Of a DNA stretch of 64,000 nt, positions 11,090 to 22,139 are shown one piece after another. The stretch is taken from the NCBI GenBank assembly GCA_003255025.1, contig QANY01000025.1:62001-126000 (forward strand). Direction: 5' to 3'. The position numbers were made by a program, and so were the translations under genes. Positions within the stretch are counted from its first letter, which is position 1; the number at the start of each line of letters is the position of its first letter. This stretch comes from Datisca glomerata. Taxonomy: Eukaryota; Streptophyta; Magnoliopsida; Cucurbitales; Datiscaceae. The notes beneath the pieces are model-generated. The model was not told the DNA's origin. It saw nothing but the letters and a program-made list of their open reading frames with translations, and did no database searches.

Positions 11090-12150
11090 ATAGTTCCTTT
11101 AATCTATGACTACCAGCCATGCCAGCAGGCTGTGCTGGAGGATGTCTAACCTAGTATGAGTAGTTCATTCGTGAGAGGAGTATAAAGCATTGTGTCGTGG
11201 CCTCTAACAGATTTAACAATGAACTCTATGATTCTTGTTGAACTGCAAGGTCTCAAGAATTTCATTACCTTGAAACAAAGATCCTTTGCTTTTTATTACT
11301 AATGCCCAGAAAAAAGTTAAAGAAGTTGAATTATTGTAGAAGGAAACTTGATTTCCATAAAAGAATTGAGACTCTATCTCTATTACCAAAACTTCTCCCA
11401 AAATTAAATCGACATCCTCATTGAAACTTTTGTTACCACGTCCTTTATTGTAGGAAAACCCGTAAGACTGAGATGTTATCATATCATTAGGATGAAAAGC
11501 TACTTCAAGATAACATGCAATTCCTATAGGGATAAAGGCTTAGCCCAATTTCAAATCGAAGTGTTGGAAACATTATAATTTGTAGACAATCCATCTATTA
11601 GATATATCAGTATATCCTCAACATCATCAATCACATAAGCAACTGCAAGTTTGTCTACGAGTTCTTTAATACGTTAAACATAGGTATCTATGGTCTCAGT
11701 GAATTTCTTAGTAATGGACTGTAAATTAGACTTAGGTTGTAAGACATTTGTGGGAGTCAGAGAAGATGACCTCTTTTTTAAGATCCCATAGTTGTTTTGA
11801 AGTCAGAACATATGATTACATCAATTTCGATAGAGTAGCATTAATGATTGTCGTCAACACTTGGTCTTACATTTTTCCTGGTTCATGACCTGGATTCAAT
11901 GTCGTCGTGATCTCACACTTCTAGTTTTGGAGAAACTTTTCAAGACAAAATCTTTCTGATCCTTAAGAAAAGCTGGAATATGATATTTTCAAAGCACGAA
12001 ATTGCTTGAATCCAATGTGATAGAGATCAAATTTTATATGTTTGATAAAAGAGATTTATGTCCTTTGAGAAGAAATTGAATTTACAAGAGTAACATAAGA
12101 GTAGAGGAAGTGGAAGAAGAACCGAAAGCCATGCATTAGTAGACGTGAGT
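11090..12150 (-). pseudogene. Copia 1 gag (broken)
   Basis: Minus strand. About 11725-11570 reads RIKELVDKLAVAYVIDDVED, then LIYLIDGLSTNYNVSNTSI, the plant copia gag pattern (RIKELxDKLAxxxVxIDDEDLVIHxLNGLPxEYN). About 11482-11400 is a Gly/Asn-rich stretch (YNKGRGNKSFNED) typical of gag before the knuckle. About 11210-11100 preserves a degenerate knuckle and RHPPAQ-like tail. Multiple stops. Confidence 0.65.
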
Positions 12151-12156
12151 TTAATT

Positions 12157-12170
12157 GAGCTCTGATATCA
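12157..12170 (-). other. Primer binding site of copia 1 (initiator tRNA-Met type)
   Basis: The minus strand reads TGATATCAGAGCTC immediately next to the end of the 5' LTR. The usual plant copia PBS is TGGTATCAGAGC, complementary to the 3' end of initiator tRNA-Met. One mismatch. Confidence 0.8.
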
Positions 12171-12894
12171 TGAAAACTTTTAATACTAAGCTATGATGAC
12201 TCTTACGGTTTAAGAAGGTTAAAAAATAGAAGAAGAGAGAATTTTGATAGAATACTTCTCATCTTGGGGGTTGAGAAGTATCGGGGCCCTAAGCGAAAGT
12301 TTTTAACTTTTTCTTAACTTTTAGACGATAATTTATTTATTTAAATTTTCCAATAAAAACAAATCTAATAATTAATACCAAGAGAAAAACATGTTTTAGA
12401 AAAATGTCAAGTATTAAATAGTTCTAGTAAATTAACATTATTTAATGATTTAATATTACATATTTAAAAGGAAAAACATTCACAGAGGATTCACATTACA
12501 ATAAAAATTGAAAAATAAATGTTTAGAATAGAAAATATTAACATATAACGGGTCATGCTAAAATAGAGATATTAGAGAGATGTTATCTTGAATTTTATTA
12601 AAACATTAAAAAAATAAAAAAATCTAAATTCCTTGTCAATAGGTTCAAATCTCAAATAAGAGTCATAATAAAAAATCATTAAAAAAATATGAAAAATAAA
12701 ATTTAAGACCTTTAAAAGTGAAGGCCGTAGGCCAAAGCCTAAGCTCCCCCGTGCTTCTCTTATTCACTCAAATAATGCTCAATTACTCAGAAAGCTTAAA
12801 CACAAAGACCTTAACTAAACCACTTAACTAATCAGTTCAACAAAATTAACTAAACAGAAGACAAAAAACACAATTGCCCTTAATTAAAATTGCA
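12171..12894 (-). repeat. 5' LTR of copia 1, interrupted by a 493-bp insert
   Basis: Same ends as the 3' LTR at 5259-5496. Without the insert at 12261-12753 it is about 231 bp, against 238 bp for the 3' LTR. The plus-strand start TGAAAAC retains the TG. U3 points toward the carboxypeptidase promoter; transcription from it would run away from that gene. Confidence 0.75.
12261..12753. mobile_element. 493-bp non-autonomous insert in the copia 5' LTR
   Basis: The 3' LTR has the site uninterrupted (ACTTCTCGTTAACTCGCATAATGC). In the 5' LTR the hexamer CTTCTC occurs on both sides (12255-12260 and 12754-12759; 7 of 8 if extended). The insert is AT-rich with GC-rich ends: left ATCTTGGGGGTTGAGAAG...GGGGCCCTAAGCGAAAG, right GGCCGTAGGCCAAAGCCTAAGCTCCCCCGTG. 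The ends are partly inverted (GGGGGTTGAG against CTTAGGCTTT...GGGGG). Most likely a small hAT-like or other class II element; no coding. Confidence 0.6.
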
Positions 12895-13257
12895 TAAGCT
12901 GATAACATTCTTTTAAGCAAATGCAGATGGATTTTTTTGATTCCTTGTTGTAACACTAGAAAACAAAGAATTAGCCCCACAGACTTCCCCTTAATCCAAA
13001 AAATAAATAAACAAATAAAAGTGTCTTTAAAGCACTTTCTCTCCATTCATTTTCAGAAACAGTCTCAACCCATCAGGAGAGAGAGAGGCATACTCATTTT
13101 ACATCTCTTTCAGCTCCAAGTTTCTGAATGGACAAAATTTCAAAAAAATAATAATTACAAAAAAACAAGATCTTCCCCCTTTATATGATGCCACCCACTG
13201 AGCAACATCCAATTTGGCCCCTCTCCCTTCTCTTTCCCATTCCCCCCTCTCTCTACC
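12895..13257 (+). promoter_or_regulatory. Upstream region of the SCPL45-like gene
   Basis: The sequence between the copia LTR and the ATG at 13258. A TTATATGA TATA-like box is near 13181, about 75 bp before the ATG, followed by a CT-rich leader (CCCCTCTCTCTACC) typical of plant 5' UTRs. Only about 360 bp of non-transposon sequence remains upstream, so distal promoter elements were probably displaced or replaced. Confidence 0.5.
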
Positions 13258-16200
13258 ATGGCTTCACTCCCATGGAAGACAGTTGCATTGTCAATAGCTT
13301 TGCTGCACTTTTGTTACTTGACAAAAGCAGAAGCTTCTCTTTCCCATCGTGATTTAATATCTTGGTTACCGGGTCAGCCCCAAGTCGGGTTCAAACAGTA
13401 TTCGGGATATGTGACCGTTGATGAGAAGAAACAAAAGGCCCTGTTTTACTATTTTGCTGAAGCAGACATAGATCCAGCTTCAAAGCCTCTTGTTCTCTGG
13501 TTAAATGGAGGTTTTCCAATCACACATTTTCATTCATTTCAGAGAAAAACAAAGAAAGCCCTGTTTGGATTTTTGAATGGATGTGATACCTTTTTTTTTA
13601 AGGGCCTGGTTGTTCTTCTCTGGGTGTTGGGGCATTTTCTGAAAATGGACCTTTTAGGCCTAAAGGAGAAATTTTGACCAGAAATGAATATAGCTGGAAC
13701 AGAGGTTAGCTTAGAATATCCATGCGAGACTGTACTTCTATATTTGCTCTTTATTTTGTTTGTGGGCTTCTCTAAAAGAAACAATATTTCTAATAAGTAT
13801 GATGCTCCTTGATTTGCAGAAGCAAATATGTTATATGTAGAGACCCCAATTGGAGTTGGGTTTTCATACTCTGCGAATACTTCCTCTTATGAGACTGTAA
13901 ACGATAAAATCACAGGCAAGTTTTAATAGAACTTGGTCTTCTTTTTTATTTGCCCTTTTTCTACATTTCTTTACCGTTTTTGGCTAATGATTTCATCCTG
14001 CAGAAAGGAACACAATTTTCTGTACCTAAATTTCAAGTCAACTTCTTCTATCTTCTATTTCATACTTTCTCTCTATCTCTCTTTTGATTTTGGCCTTCTT
14101 TTTTATTTTCTTTTCTATTTTGGAAAGTATTTTCTCTCGTGTATATACTTTTTTGCACTTTACAGTTATGCCATGTTCGATTGTCACTGTTTCTGTTTTG
14201 TTCTTCTTTTTTGTTTTCCTTCTTGAGTTGACAGAAGTTGACCTTTACAGATATCTTGGCCTTCTCTAACCTTTTTTTTCTTTTTGTCTTTGTCTTTTGC
14301 TGTCTATATAATAGCATGGGACAATATGGTGTTCTTGCAAAAATGGTTGTTTAGATTTCCACAATACAGAAATAGAAGCTTGTTCATTAGTGGAGAAAGC
14401 TATGCTGGTATCTATTTTTTTGTCATTTTCTAATTAAATAGCAAATAACAACAGAAGAATTTCAAGGTTTTTAAGTATTTTTCTATGTATGGTCAGGCCA
14501 TTATGTTCCTCAGCTGGCAGATCTCATGCTCCAATTCAACAAGAAGCACAGTTCGTTCAATTTGAAAGGCATTGCTGTGAGTAGTTTGATAGCGTAGCAT
14601 AGTGTTTTAGTGTAAATTTCATGAGAACTTGTTAAGAACAATTTTCACAATTAGTTACGATTAGAATACGCTATTATTGATAAACTCTTTTTCAAAAACA
14701 GAGAAACAAAATTGAGTACCCTACCTACAGGACTTAAACTCTTTCTTATCTTTTCTTTTGTCAAAAAAGGCTTGATCTGTGGTTGGTTAACTTTCACGCA
14801 GCTGGGTAATCCTGTATTAGAATTTGCTACTGATTTCAATTCAAGGGCTGAGTTCCTATGGTCACACGGATTAATATCAGATTCGACGTACAAAATGTTT
14901 ACTTCCAACTGTAATTATTCGCGTTACGTGAGCGAATATTACAGAGGCTCGGTTTCACCTGTTTGCTCAAAGGTGATGAGCCAAGTGAGTAAAGAAACAA
15001 GTAGATTCGTTGACAAGTATGATGTTACTCTTGATGTTTGCATCTCATCTGTCTTCTCTCAATCCAAAATCCTCAACCCGCAAGTAAGTTTCAGTCTCGA
15101 AACATAAACTACTTTCGTTTTGACATTTTAGTTCTGCGATCACTTATCAAACTGGTTTTGTTTCATCTTTAGCAAGTTATGGAGACTGTGGACGTGTGTG
15201 TGGAAGATGAGACGGTTAATTATCTGAACAGGAGAGATGTACAGAAGGCGCTTCGAGCACGTCTTGTTGGAGTTCGACGATGGGCCGTCTGCAGCAAGTA
15301 ATCCTCTTATCTCCATTGTTAGTAGCAATTTCTTGTTAGATATGATCAATGAAAGAAATATGACAAGAGAAGTAAGAACAATTAGAAGAAAAGGGAAGCA
15401 AATTATTAAGCAGTATAAGTCATTCCTATCATTATTTTTCTCTCCGTAATTTCTTTTTCTTTCCCTCCTGTTTTTGGAGGTCTAAATGTACCCTTAGGGC
15501 ATGTTTGGTATGAGGATGTTTAGCAAGCTTCCGGGAAAATGTGAAAACTCTTATTTGGTTGAAGAAAAAAATTGAGGGGTATTTGATTTCGAGCATTTTC
15601 ACTTTCCCTCCTTTGGAGGGTATTTAAAATCCCCTGATTATTGACATCTTCTCGACTTTTTATTCCTAAAATGCCTAACTTGATTCTTTATTCCCACAAT
15701 CTCTCAAGGGTATATTTGGAAAATAGTTAAAAACATCTATCTCGACATTTTTCCATTGTGTACCAAACGATGTAATCTTAACTTTTCAGAAATCTTAATT
15801 TTTCACAATAATATTTCAATAATCTTCTTCTGAAAATCATTTACTCTATCTCATACCAAATCAATTTTTGAAATTAAGATAGTTCAACAAACTAGTTTCT
15901 TGATAAGGTTGTCAATTAGAATTAGTTCTGAAAGTGATTTTACAAGCTGTCTAGTTTTCTCATATTGTCGTGTTGTGTTGTTGATAGTATATTGGATTAT
16001 AAGCTGCTGGACCTGGAGATACCAACCATCACAATTGTGGGCAAACTAATCAACTCAGGAATCCAAGTCTTGGTTTACAGGTATATTAACATTTACATAA
16101 ACTGTTTCTTGTCAGAATAATCTCTGAACGGAGTTTCGAATTTGCAGCGGGGATCAAGATTCTGTCATTCCGTTGACGGGCAGTCGAACATTAGTTCATC

Positions 16201-16527
16201 GACTGGCAGATGAGTTAAGACTCAAAACAACTGTGCCTTATCGAGTCTGGTTCGCCGGTCAGCAGGTAAATCTTTCTTAAGATTTTAAAAAGGGGATCCG
16301 TCAAATTAGAATGTTTTTGTGGAGTCTTTAGATTTTAAGAATATGCAGACTGAATATCTCTGAGTTTACACCTTCAGGTTGGTGGGTGGACCCAAGTATA
16401 TGGGAATATCCTTTCGTTTGCCACCATTAGAGGAGCTTCTCATGAAGCTCCCTTCTCACAACCTGAGAGATCACTTGTCTTGTTCAAGTCATTCTTGCAA
16501 GCTCGCCCTTTGCCCGAAGCTTTTTGA
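13258..16527 (+). CDS. SCPL45: Serine carboxypeptidase-like protein, SCPL45 type (10 exons)
   Basis: Exons 13258-13510, 13603-13704, 13820-13915, 14315-14407, 14497-14576, 14802-15083, 15173-15297, 15988-16080, 16148-16265 and 16378-16527 join in frame to 463 residues. An N-terminal hydrophobic segment ([17 protein letters not shown]) is a signal peptide, so the enzyme is secreted or vacuolar. Family S10 landmarks: LVLWLNGG spliced to PGCSSLG (oxyanion hole, residues about 77-91), [10 protein letters not shown], nucleophile Ser179 in GESYAG, Asp in [10 protein letters not shown] (about 377-379) and His436 in [11 protein letters not shown]. All triad residues are present and the length is normal for SCPL45, so it is probably active; S10 enzymes remove C-terminal residues or, in some members, act as acyltransferases. 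The substrate is unknown. Intron 3 has a GC donor; intron 7 holds a MITE. Exon joins were made by consensus and frame, not by cDNA. Confidence 0.92.
13916..14314 (+). other. GC-AG intron 3 of the SCPL45-like gene
   Basis: Exon 3 ends ATCACAG and the intron begins GCAAGT, the consensus of the minor GC-AG class (AG|GCAAGT). It ends TATATAATAG. Joining gives KITAWDNMVF in frame, and no GT donor nearby preserves the frame. It is T-rich, as expected of a plant intron. Confidence 0.85.
15497..15868. mobile_element. MITE-like insert in intron 7 of SCPL45
   Basis: Intron 7 (15298-15987) is the longest of the gene. It contains inverted ends TTTGGTATGAG (15504-15514) and CTCATACCAAA (15850-15860) around about 335 bp of AT-rich sequence; an internal TGTACCAAACGATG near 15758 adds another half-site. 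A GGGCATGTTTGGTA start is common among plant hAT-like MITEs. Target duplication not resolved. Confidence 0.5.
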
Positions 16528-17357
16528 CCCGAATGTTCGGTTCTTCCGATAAGACGTGATTGAGATTGTGAGTGAATTTTGTGAATGCTAAACGAGTTTA
16601 ATCATATCTGAGAGTGGAATCTGTATTTGTTTGTTTGTCTCCCTTGTTTATCTATGCCTTTGAATTTTTGTAAAGATGAATGAAATGAAGAGGGAAAAAA
16701 GGAAGAAAATATTTTTAACCACTTTCCACTATTTTTGCAAGAACTTATGATCATATGAGTAGATTGCATTGTCGTATAAGATGGAAAGTTTAGCCCAAAT
16801 ACTTCTTAAGACTTAGGTGTTAAGGGAAGAAGTGATAGAGTCTTATAACTAATACAGAATGTGTTTATAAACGATGTGAGACAATATTTCAATACACCTT
16901 CCTGGAATATAATACATTAGCACATGCTAAGCACATACTAGGTAACATATCAAAATAATCCAAACTAAGTGGATAAAGAATTGAACTAAAACGATATAAA
17001 TAAAAGCTCAATCAAGTTTTGATATTAAGTTAAAAATTCTAGTCCGATCTTTTTTTAAAATCTAAGTTAAGGAGAAGTGTATTATGGATAAATATAGACG
17101 ATGTATGCAACATTCTAACATAAAAACATATTGATAAATTAGTGAAGTTGGTACAAAAAGGTTGTTAATTGTAAAATGATACAATCTTACCAACAGTTCC
17201 ATTCTCTTAACAACTAATCCAATGATATCTATATGCAAAAAGTGGATATTGTTGGATGAATACACAAACATTCATTGAAATAAATAAGTTAAAGAGGACA
17301 AAATTGAAAGTGAATATTCGTAAACTATAAGTTATGAATGGGTTGAAGATGATGTGA
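16528..17357. other. 3' UTR of SCPL45 and the gap between convergent genes
   Basis: The first 150-200 bp after the stop are T-rich with TGTAAAGATGAATGAAATG near 16670, a plausible near-upstream polyadenylation element. The remainder is AT-rich with no coding frame; 16750-16920 resembles dispersed repeat sequence. The NXD1 3' UTR must also lie here (minus strand). Confidence 0.5.
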
Positions 17358-20300
17358 TCAAGAAGTTCTTAAGGAGTGTTTAAAGGAGTGAGAAACAACA
17401 GTGGGAGCTTCAACCTTCATGTTCATGCAACTGAACTCAAATGCTAATAGTGGCTTTGACAACATCACACGCATGCTGATGCTCAATCTTTCTTCCTCAT
17501 CTTTCATGTTTCCAGCTGTCAACTCTACACCATTCTGACAATGGTGGATATCTCTACTTTGTTCTTTCTCCTTCTTTGTAGCCGTAAATGCTACAGAAAC
17601 TTTTGCTGGCTGTACCGCTCGCACCCTAAAATCAGTATTTTAAACATCTCAGCCTTTTAGGATAACTGACAATTTAATGTGGCTTGCATAAAATAATTTT
17701 TCTCAGTTGAAATTAATTGACAACGTATTAGGTTCATTAACAAATTTCACGCCTACACGTGAGGGAGAGTGTCAAAGAATTATAAATCAATCTCGCATAA
17801 GCAGTCTTGATATCAGTTTTTCTACTGAAAACTCACTTTCGGATCATAAATCAAACTAGCACTTTAATCTCGCGGAAACAAAATCCCTTTCAGCAAGGTG
17901 TTGAAAACAATGTGTTTCCTTTCAGCGAAGTGTTGAAAACAATGTGAGAAGCAAAAATGTTACAAGCTCCAATTTAGCTTATAACATAATTGTGGCTAAA
18001 GCAAGTTAAACAACAGCTCAGTTAATCATCAAATTCGAAAGATCAGATATCGGTTTTATTTTATTTTCTCCTACTGTTTGATAACTAAAACAGAAGAACC
18101 AAAAAGGTAAAATATGTACGGCCAAGGAACAGGAAAAGTAAAACTGGAGATTAAAAAGGAGAAAAAGGTAAACCTGCATTCAAGCTGGCATGAATACTTC
18201 AGCAGGTGAGGAGTAAACTCTGTATGGCCACTGTAATATTTCCACCATTATTACAATGAGTTGTAACATAGAGGAACATAATAGAGAACATCGTTAGGAA
18301 AGAAATTCACCTATAACTTGGAAGAGACATTTTGATTGCTGGCTCCATCCACTTGTTGAAGGCACTGCCCAATGCCCATAAACGAGAATATTATTAGTTA
18401 ACATAGAAACACTCAAAGTATACTTAACGTGATATTGGCTGAACATTTTGATCGTTTTCAATTAAAAATTTGACCCAAGAAAGCCATCCAGATAGGCTTG
18501 AGCTGTGGTAGATATTATTACTAGGAAAAAAAAAAAGATTTAACAGCAAAGTGAAAGTTTCAAGATGAAAAGCTTGGGAACAGATCAGACTGAACCAAAC
18601 CAATCAAAATCAGCTGGATAGAAAAGCATCTAAGAACAGAAATGAGTCCTATCTATGTGAAGCAAGGTAGAAATATAAATTGAAGTAGGTCGGCAAGTAG
18701 TGCAAAGGATAGCCTTGCTTGTTGCAATAAGACCTACCAGGGTACAAAACTTCCTTGATAAGGAATTACGAACAAATATTCAACACAAGTTATAATCATT
18801 GGAAGTATCTTCCAACTATACTTAAAAAATATGACTCATATAGAAACTAAAGCTTAATTAGAAGTTGACACATCATCAGAAGGAAGATACTAGAAATCTA
18901 TAACAATTAGTACAATTACTAGCAGCATCATCTTTTAACTGGCATTTTCGATAACCCATTAACTCATTATCAGAAAGATACCATTTCTAAGTAGTTATAT
19001 GGTAAGGATTTTGGATTACGATGATCCTGTGAGTTTTGCTAGCGGATATATTCAACTCACCAAAAGTTGTGAGGTTGATATTGCAAACATCTTCTGCAGC
19101 AGGACCCTTAACTTCAGTCACTTGGACATCCACCTGATCTGTCGGACTATAGAAGGTAGTACTCGTACTAATTAAGTTCAGAAATCCACTTTTACTCTTT
19201 TGATGCCTTGGAGTTGCTGTTTTAATCTGTTTTAAATGAAGAACTATCGTTTGAGTGAAATCAATCTCCTTGACAGAATCCAATAGAGTCAAGACTACAT
19301 CCTTAGCTCAAGACTTGAGTCCAATGGACACATCACTAAGGAGAATGCTGTTGAGTGGGTGATGGTGAGAACACTCAATATCATTCTGGTATACGAAGAG
19401 TCTAGCAGAATCAAAAGCATACCATAGATAGTGAAAGAGTTATTAAGTTCTGTTTTCTTTTTTAATTTTAATATGATGTATGATCTGAACACAAGCGTTG
19501 AGCTTTGAGTACTTTGTTACCATGGCAATAACAATGAAGTGATTTGTTCATGGCCTACCTTAGAGAACCTAGCAACGCGACTTGGAAGCCCCACTTCCTG
19601 CAACAGGCAACGCAACAAATCACAAATTTTAAATTCGAAAACACGATTATGACTGCATGGGCTGAGGAATAAAATCCTATTCAATTATCCAGAGTAAAAT
19701 TTAGAATAGTCTCAAGAAAGCGACTACCATTCTCTTTAGGTTAGCTTAAGTTTTTATTTTGCGCAATGGTGTCTGTCAGTATACTGAAAGGCGAATGAAA
19801 ATGGGTTACTGAATAGATAACTTTGAGAAATAAAGTTCTTTGATACCCTACCTTCCTTCCATGGTCACAAGCTTCATCATTGTTAACCAGCACTTTAGCT
19901 GCCCATCTGCTTAATATAGATAAAAAGTTACGAACCGAACTTCATGAGCAAAAGATAGCAGGTAGATTTTAAACCAATCCAAACTGTAATTCTCCGATGC
20001 AGAAAAGTAAATCACTCTATAGGCTGACAAAAGTGATAATTGCGTCTCAAAGGAACTAAGCCAACTCAAAGCAGTCAATTGTAGAAATTGCCATACCTAA
20101 CTATCTTTTATAAATACTTTAATACTACAGAAGCCATAAACCGTTAATATTAATCATTATTTCCTCAGATTGAACGAACTGATCTTTAGTTGTAGAAGAA
20201 TCTACCACAACCACAAGATATAAAAAGCAAAGCAGGTTTTGTCGCTTATGCCAGCTTGAGCCAACCAAATTAAACCATGCAAGTAAATCAAGTTATTTGA

Positions 20301-21445
20301 GTTATCTCTCACTTTCTAATGTTTGGTGGGGAAACCTTTCTTGACAAAGCAAAGGATTATATATATGATCAAAGCCCACCAATTTCCTTGGTTGATATGC
20401 ATCCAAATATTATTGAAGGTTCCCATACCAAATTCCAAGACACGTACAACTCTATAATAGGCTCCAATTTCTTGTGCCAATGGCTATGCTTTCAAAAAAA
20501 CAAACAAAACAACATTTAAGTACATTTCTTTCATTCTGCATTTGCATGTTTCCATCTTTATGTAAAACATAAGAAGTATGATGGGAAAGCTTACGCGCAA
20601 GATGTTGGTCGGTTCCACACAAGTCCAGAGATAACCACAAGCTGGGAAACACACACAAAGTTGTGTGTTAGTGAAAGTCGGATTGTTATAAAGCGCTCTA
20701 TTATATTATAATAGACAAACGATTTAATATTTTAAATCATAATATCTCTTATCATCCAAGTGAGCTTATAAACAATTCAACTTCATAAAGCAAAACATAA
20801 AAAAATGTGAAGAAACCTCATCGAAGTTTCCTACTGGACTGTCATCGTAGCTGGCAAGAAAGAATCCACCGAGAGTGTACCTGCAAAAGCAAATTAGAAA
20901 TTATTTTTTGTTCTTAACCTTCACAGTAATACTAAGCCTTAAATTGAGAAAAATATTTGCCCCCAGTAAAATCTAAATGAAATGCGCGACACAAACACTG
21001 TCAACCAACAATTTCAAGCGTCAAATAACAACATGAGGTCAGGAAGCAAGAAAAAAAGAAACAGAAAAAACACCGCTCATTGTAATGTTTTACAATGTCT
21101 CTAAATAATATTCTCCTACCCAGTCACCTGCTAAAAAATGTTGCAAGTTCTTACTAATTATAGTACCCAAACGCTTCAACTAGTCTGAACTCCTTTGGAA
21201 TGGATGCTCGAGCAGTTTCTGCTTTCACGAGATGGAGCTGGTACAAGGCTCTGATAAAATCATAAAACAAAGTTAAAAAGATTAAGTATATTATTTTCTG
21301 TTGCTTCTGAAACTATGACACTACCATCTACAACTAAATCTAAATGTACATTTATGATGCAAGAGCAGCTGGACACTTGCCTGCCTCTAAATATCCATGG
21401 AGGCTTTCCATAACCTGACGAACATTTGTTTTCTTGAGCTTCCAT
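17358..21445 (-). CDS. NXD1: NEOXANTHIN-DEFICIENT 1-like protein (10 coding exons)
   Basis: Minus-strand coding exons: 21445-21381, 21250-21167, 20880-20817, 20641-20595, 19906-19852, 19597-19559, 19226-about 19057, 18364-18311, 18230-18174 and 17625-17358, about 300 residues. It reads MEAQENKCSSGYGKPPW, then ALYQLHLVKAETARA, IPKEFRLVEAFGYTLGG, FFLASYDDSPVGNFDE, WAAKVLVNNDEACDHGRK, EVGLPSRVARFSK, WMEPAIKMSLPSYSG, RVRAVQPAKVS and MLSKPLLAFEFSCMNMKVEAP. This matches my recollection of NXD1, an acetoacetate-decarboxylase-fold plastid-pathway protein needed for neoxanthin (ABA precursor) accumulation; its chemistry is not settled. The start is chosen at the ATG before GYGKPPW; upstream exon sequence is 5' UTR with stops in that frame. 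Intron 1 of the coding part has a GC donor. The join after residue about 174 is ambiguous. Confidence 0.88.
21251..21380 (-). other. GC-AG intron of NXD1
   Basis: Minus strand: exon ends ATTTAGAGGCAG, intron begins GCAAGT and ends TTTTATCAG. Joining gives WIFRGRALYQLHLVKAE in frame. This is the same AG|GCAAGT donor as in the neighbouring SCPL45 gene. Without it the frame runs on to a stop. Confidence 0.8.
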
Positions 21446-21993
21446 CCACTGAATTACATAAAAATGTATAATGTCCTTTGAAGATAAGTTTGGAGTTGCC
21501 AATATCAAGTCATTAGAGCTCACTGGATTCCTATAATGAACAAAAAGGATAAAAAAGAATTCTTATATTTGCCAAGAAGGAATTTTATATAATGTAAAAT
21601 TTTGGGCAGAAAATGTTCAATACCATAAGTAACAAAATCTTAATCTTTTTAAATAAGTTAATATAATCATTTGTATATCTCAACAAGCCCTCTCATTTCT
21701 AAAACTAGACCAAAGCCTTTGTAAAAGCTCTCATAGAAGAATTTGCTTTCTGGGCTTTATCTGTCCTGAATTAAAGGTAATTGGGAATACATACATGAGG
21801 CTTCAAGAAAAACGATGAATTATATCAAATACTTCACTCCAGAAACTTAGAGAACTAAAGAACCAAAATGCTTGACAAAAAGACTTGGGCATAATTACCT
21901 AGAGAAGAAGAAAACATTCAAAGAGAGTTGCATATCAGAGAGCAGTAAATCATATAACAGAATCAGGATATCAACGAAAATTAGCAAACCCAC

Positions 21994-22110
21994 CTATGGA
22001 AACGAATGCATTGAAGCAATAGCGGCGAAACATGCGCTGCTCTGATCAGTCTCCAACAAGAAGAAGAAGGAGAAGGAAGAGGAGAAGAAAAGAAGAAATG
22101 GGAAACCTAC
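21994..22110 (-). other. 5' non-coding exon of NXD1 with upstream ATG
   Basis: Minus strand: a CT-rich leader (CTTCCTCTTCTCCTTCC) followed by a donor CCATAG|GTGGGT at 21994/21993. An ATG at 22033-22031 opens 13 codons to the donor and, after splicing at the acceptor before 21530, meets a stop after three further codons. It would be a short uORF rather than the protein start. TSS and TATA were not identified. Confidence 0.55.
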
Positions 22111-22139
22111 AAAGAATGAAGCTAATTGTCAAAACTAGA

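Larger units (their letters stand above)
5259..12894 (-). mobile_element. Copia element 1: near-complete but decayed, with nested insertions
   Basis: Both LTRs (5259-5496 and 12171-12894), a tRNA-Met-type PBS and, in correct minus-strand order, gag, protease, pre-integrase, integrase, RT and RNase H can be read in fragments. Total 7.6 kb. Removing a 1.9-kb solo LTR (6436-8334), an unidentified insert of about 0.6 kb (10.48-11.09 kb) and a 493-bp insert in the 5' LTR leaves about 4.7 kb, a normal copia length. All domains carry stops or frameshifts. The 5' LTR ends about 360 bp upstream of the start codon of the carboxypeptidase gene. No clean target duplication was found. Confidence 0.8.

Noticed and set aside
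14060..14317. Minus-strand Lys/Glu-rich frame and overlapping plus frames in 13.93-14.31 kb
   Set aside because: They lie inside SCPL45 intron 3; the T-rich intron gives Phe-rich or Lys-rich translations without meaning.
22031..22033. ATG at 22033 as the NXD1 start
   Set aside because: The reading frame from it stops shortly after the next splice junction, whereas the ATG at 21445 is directly followed by conserved NXD1 sequence.
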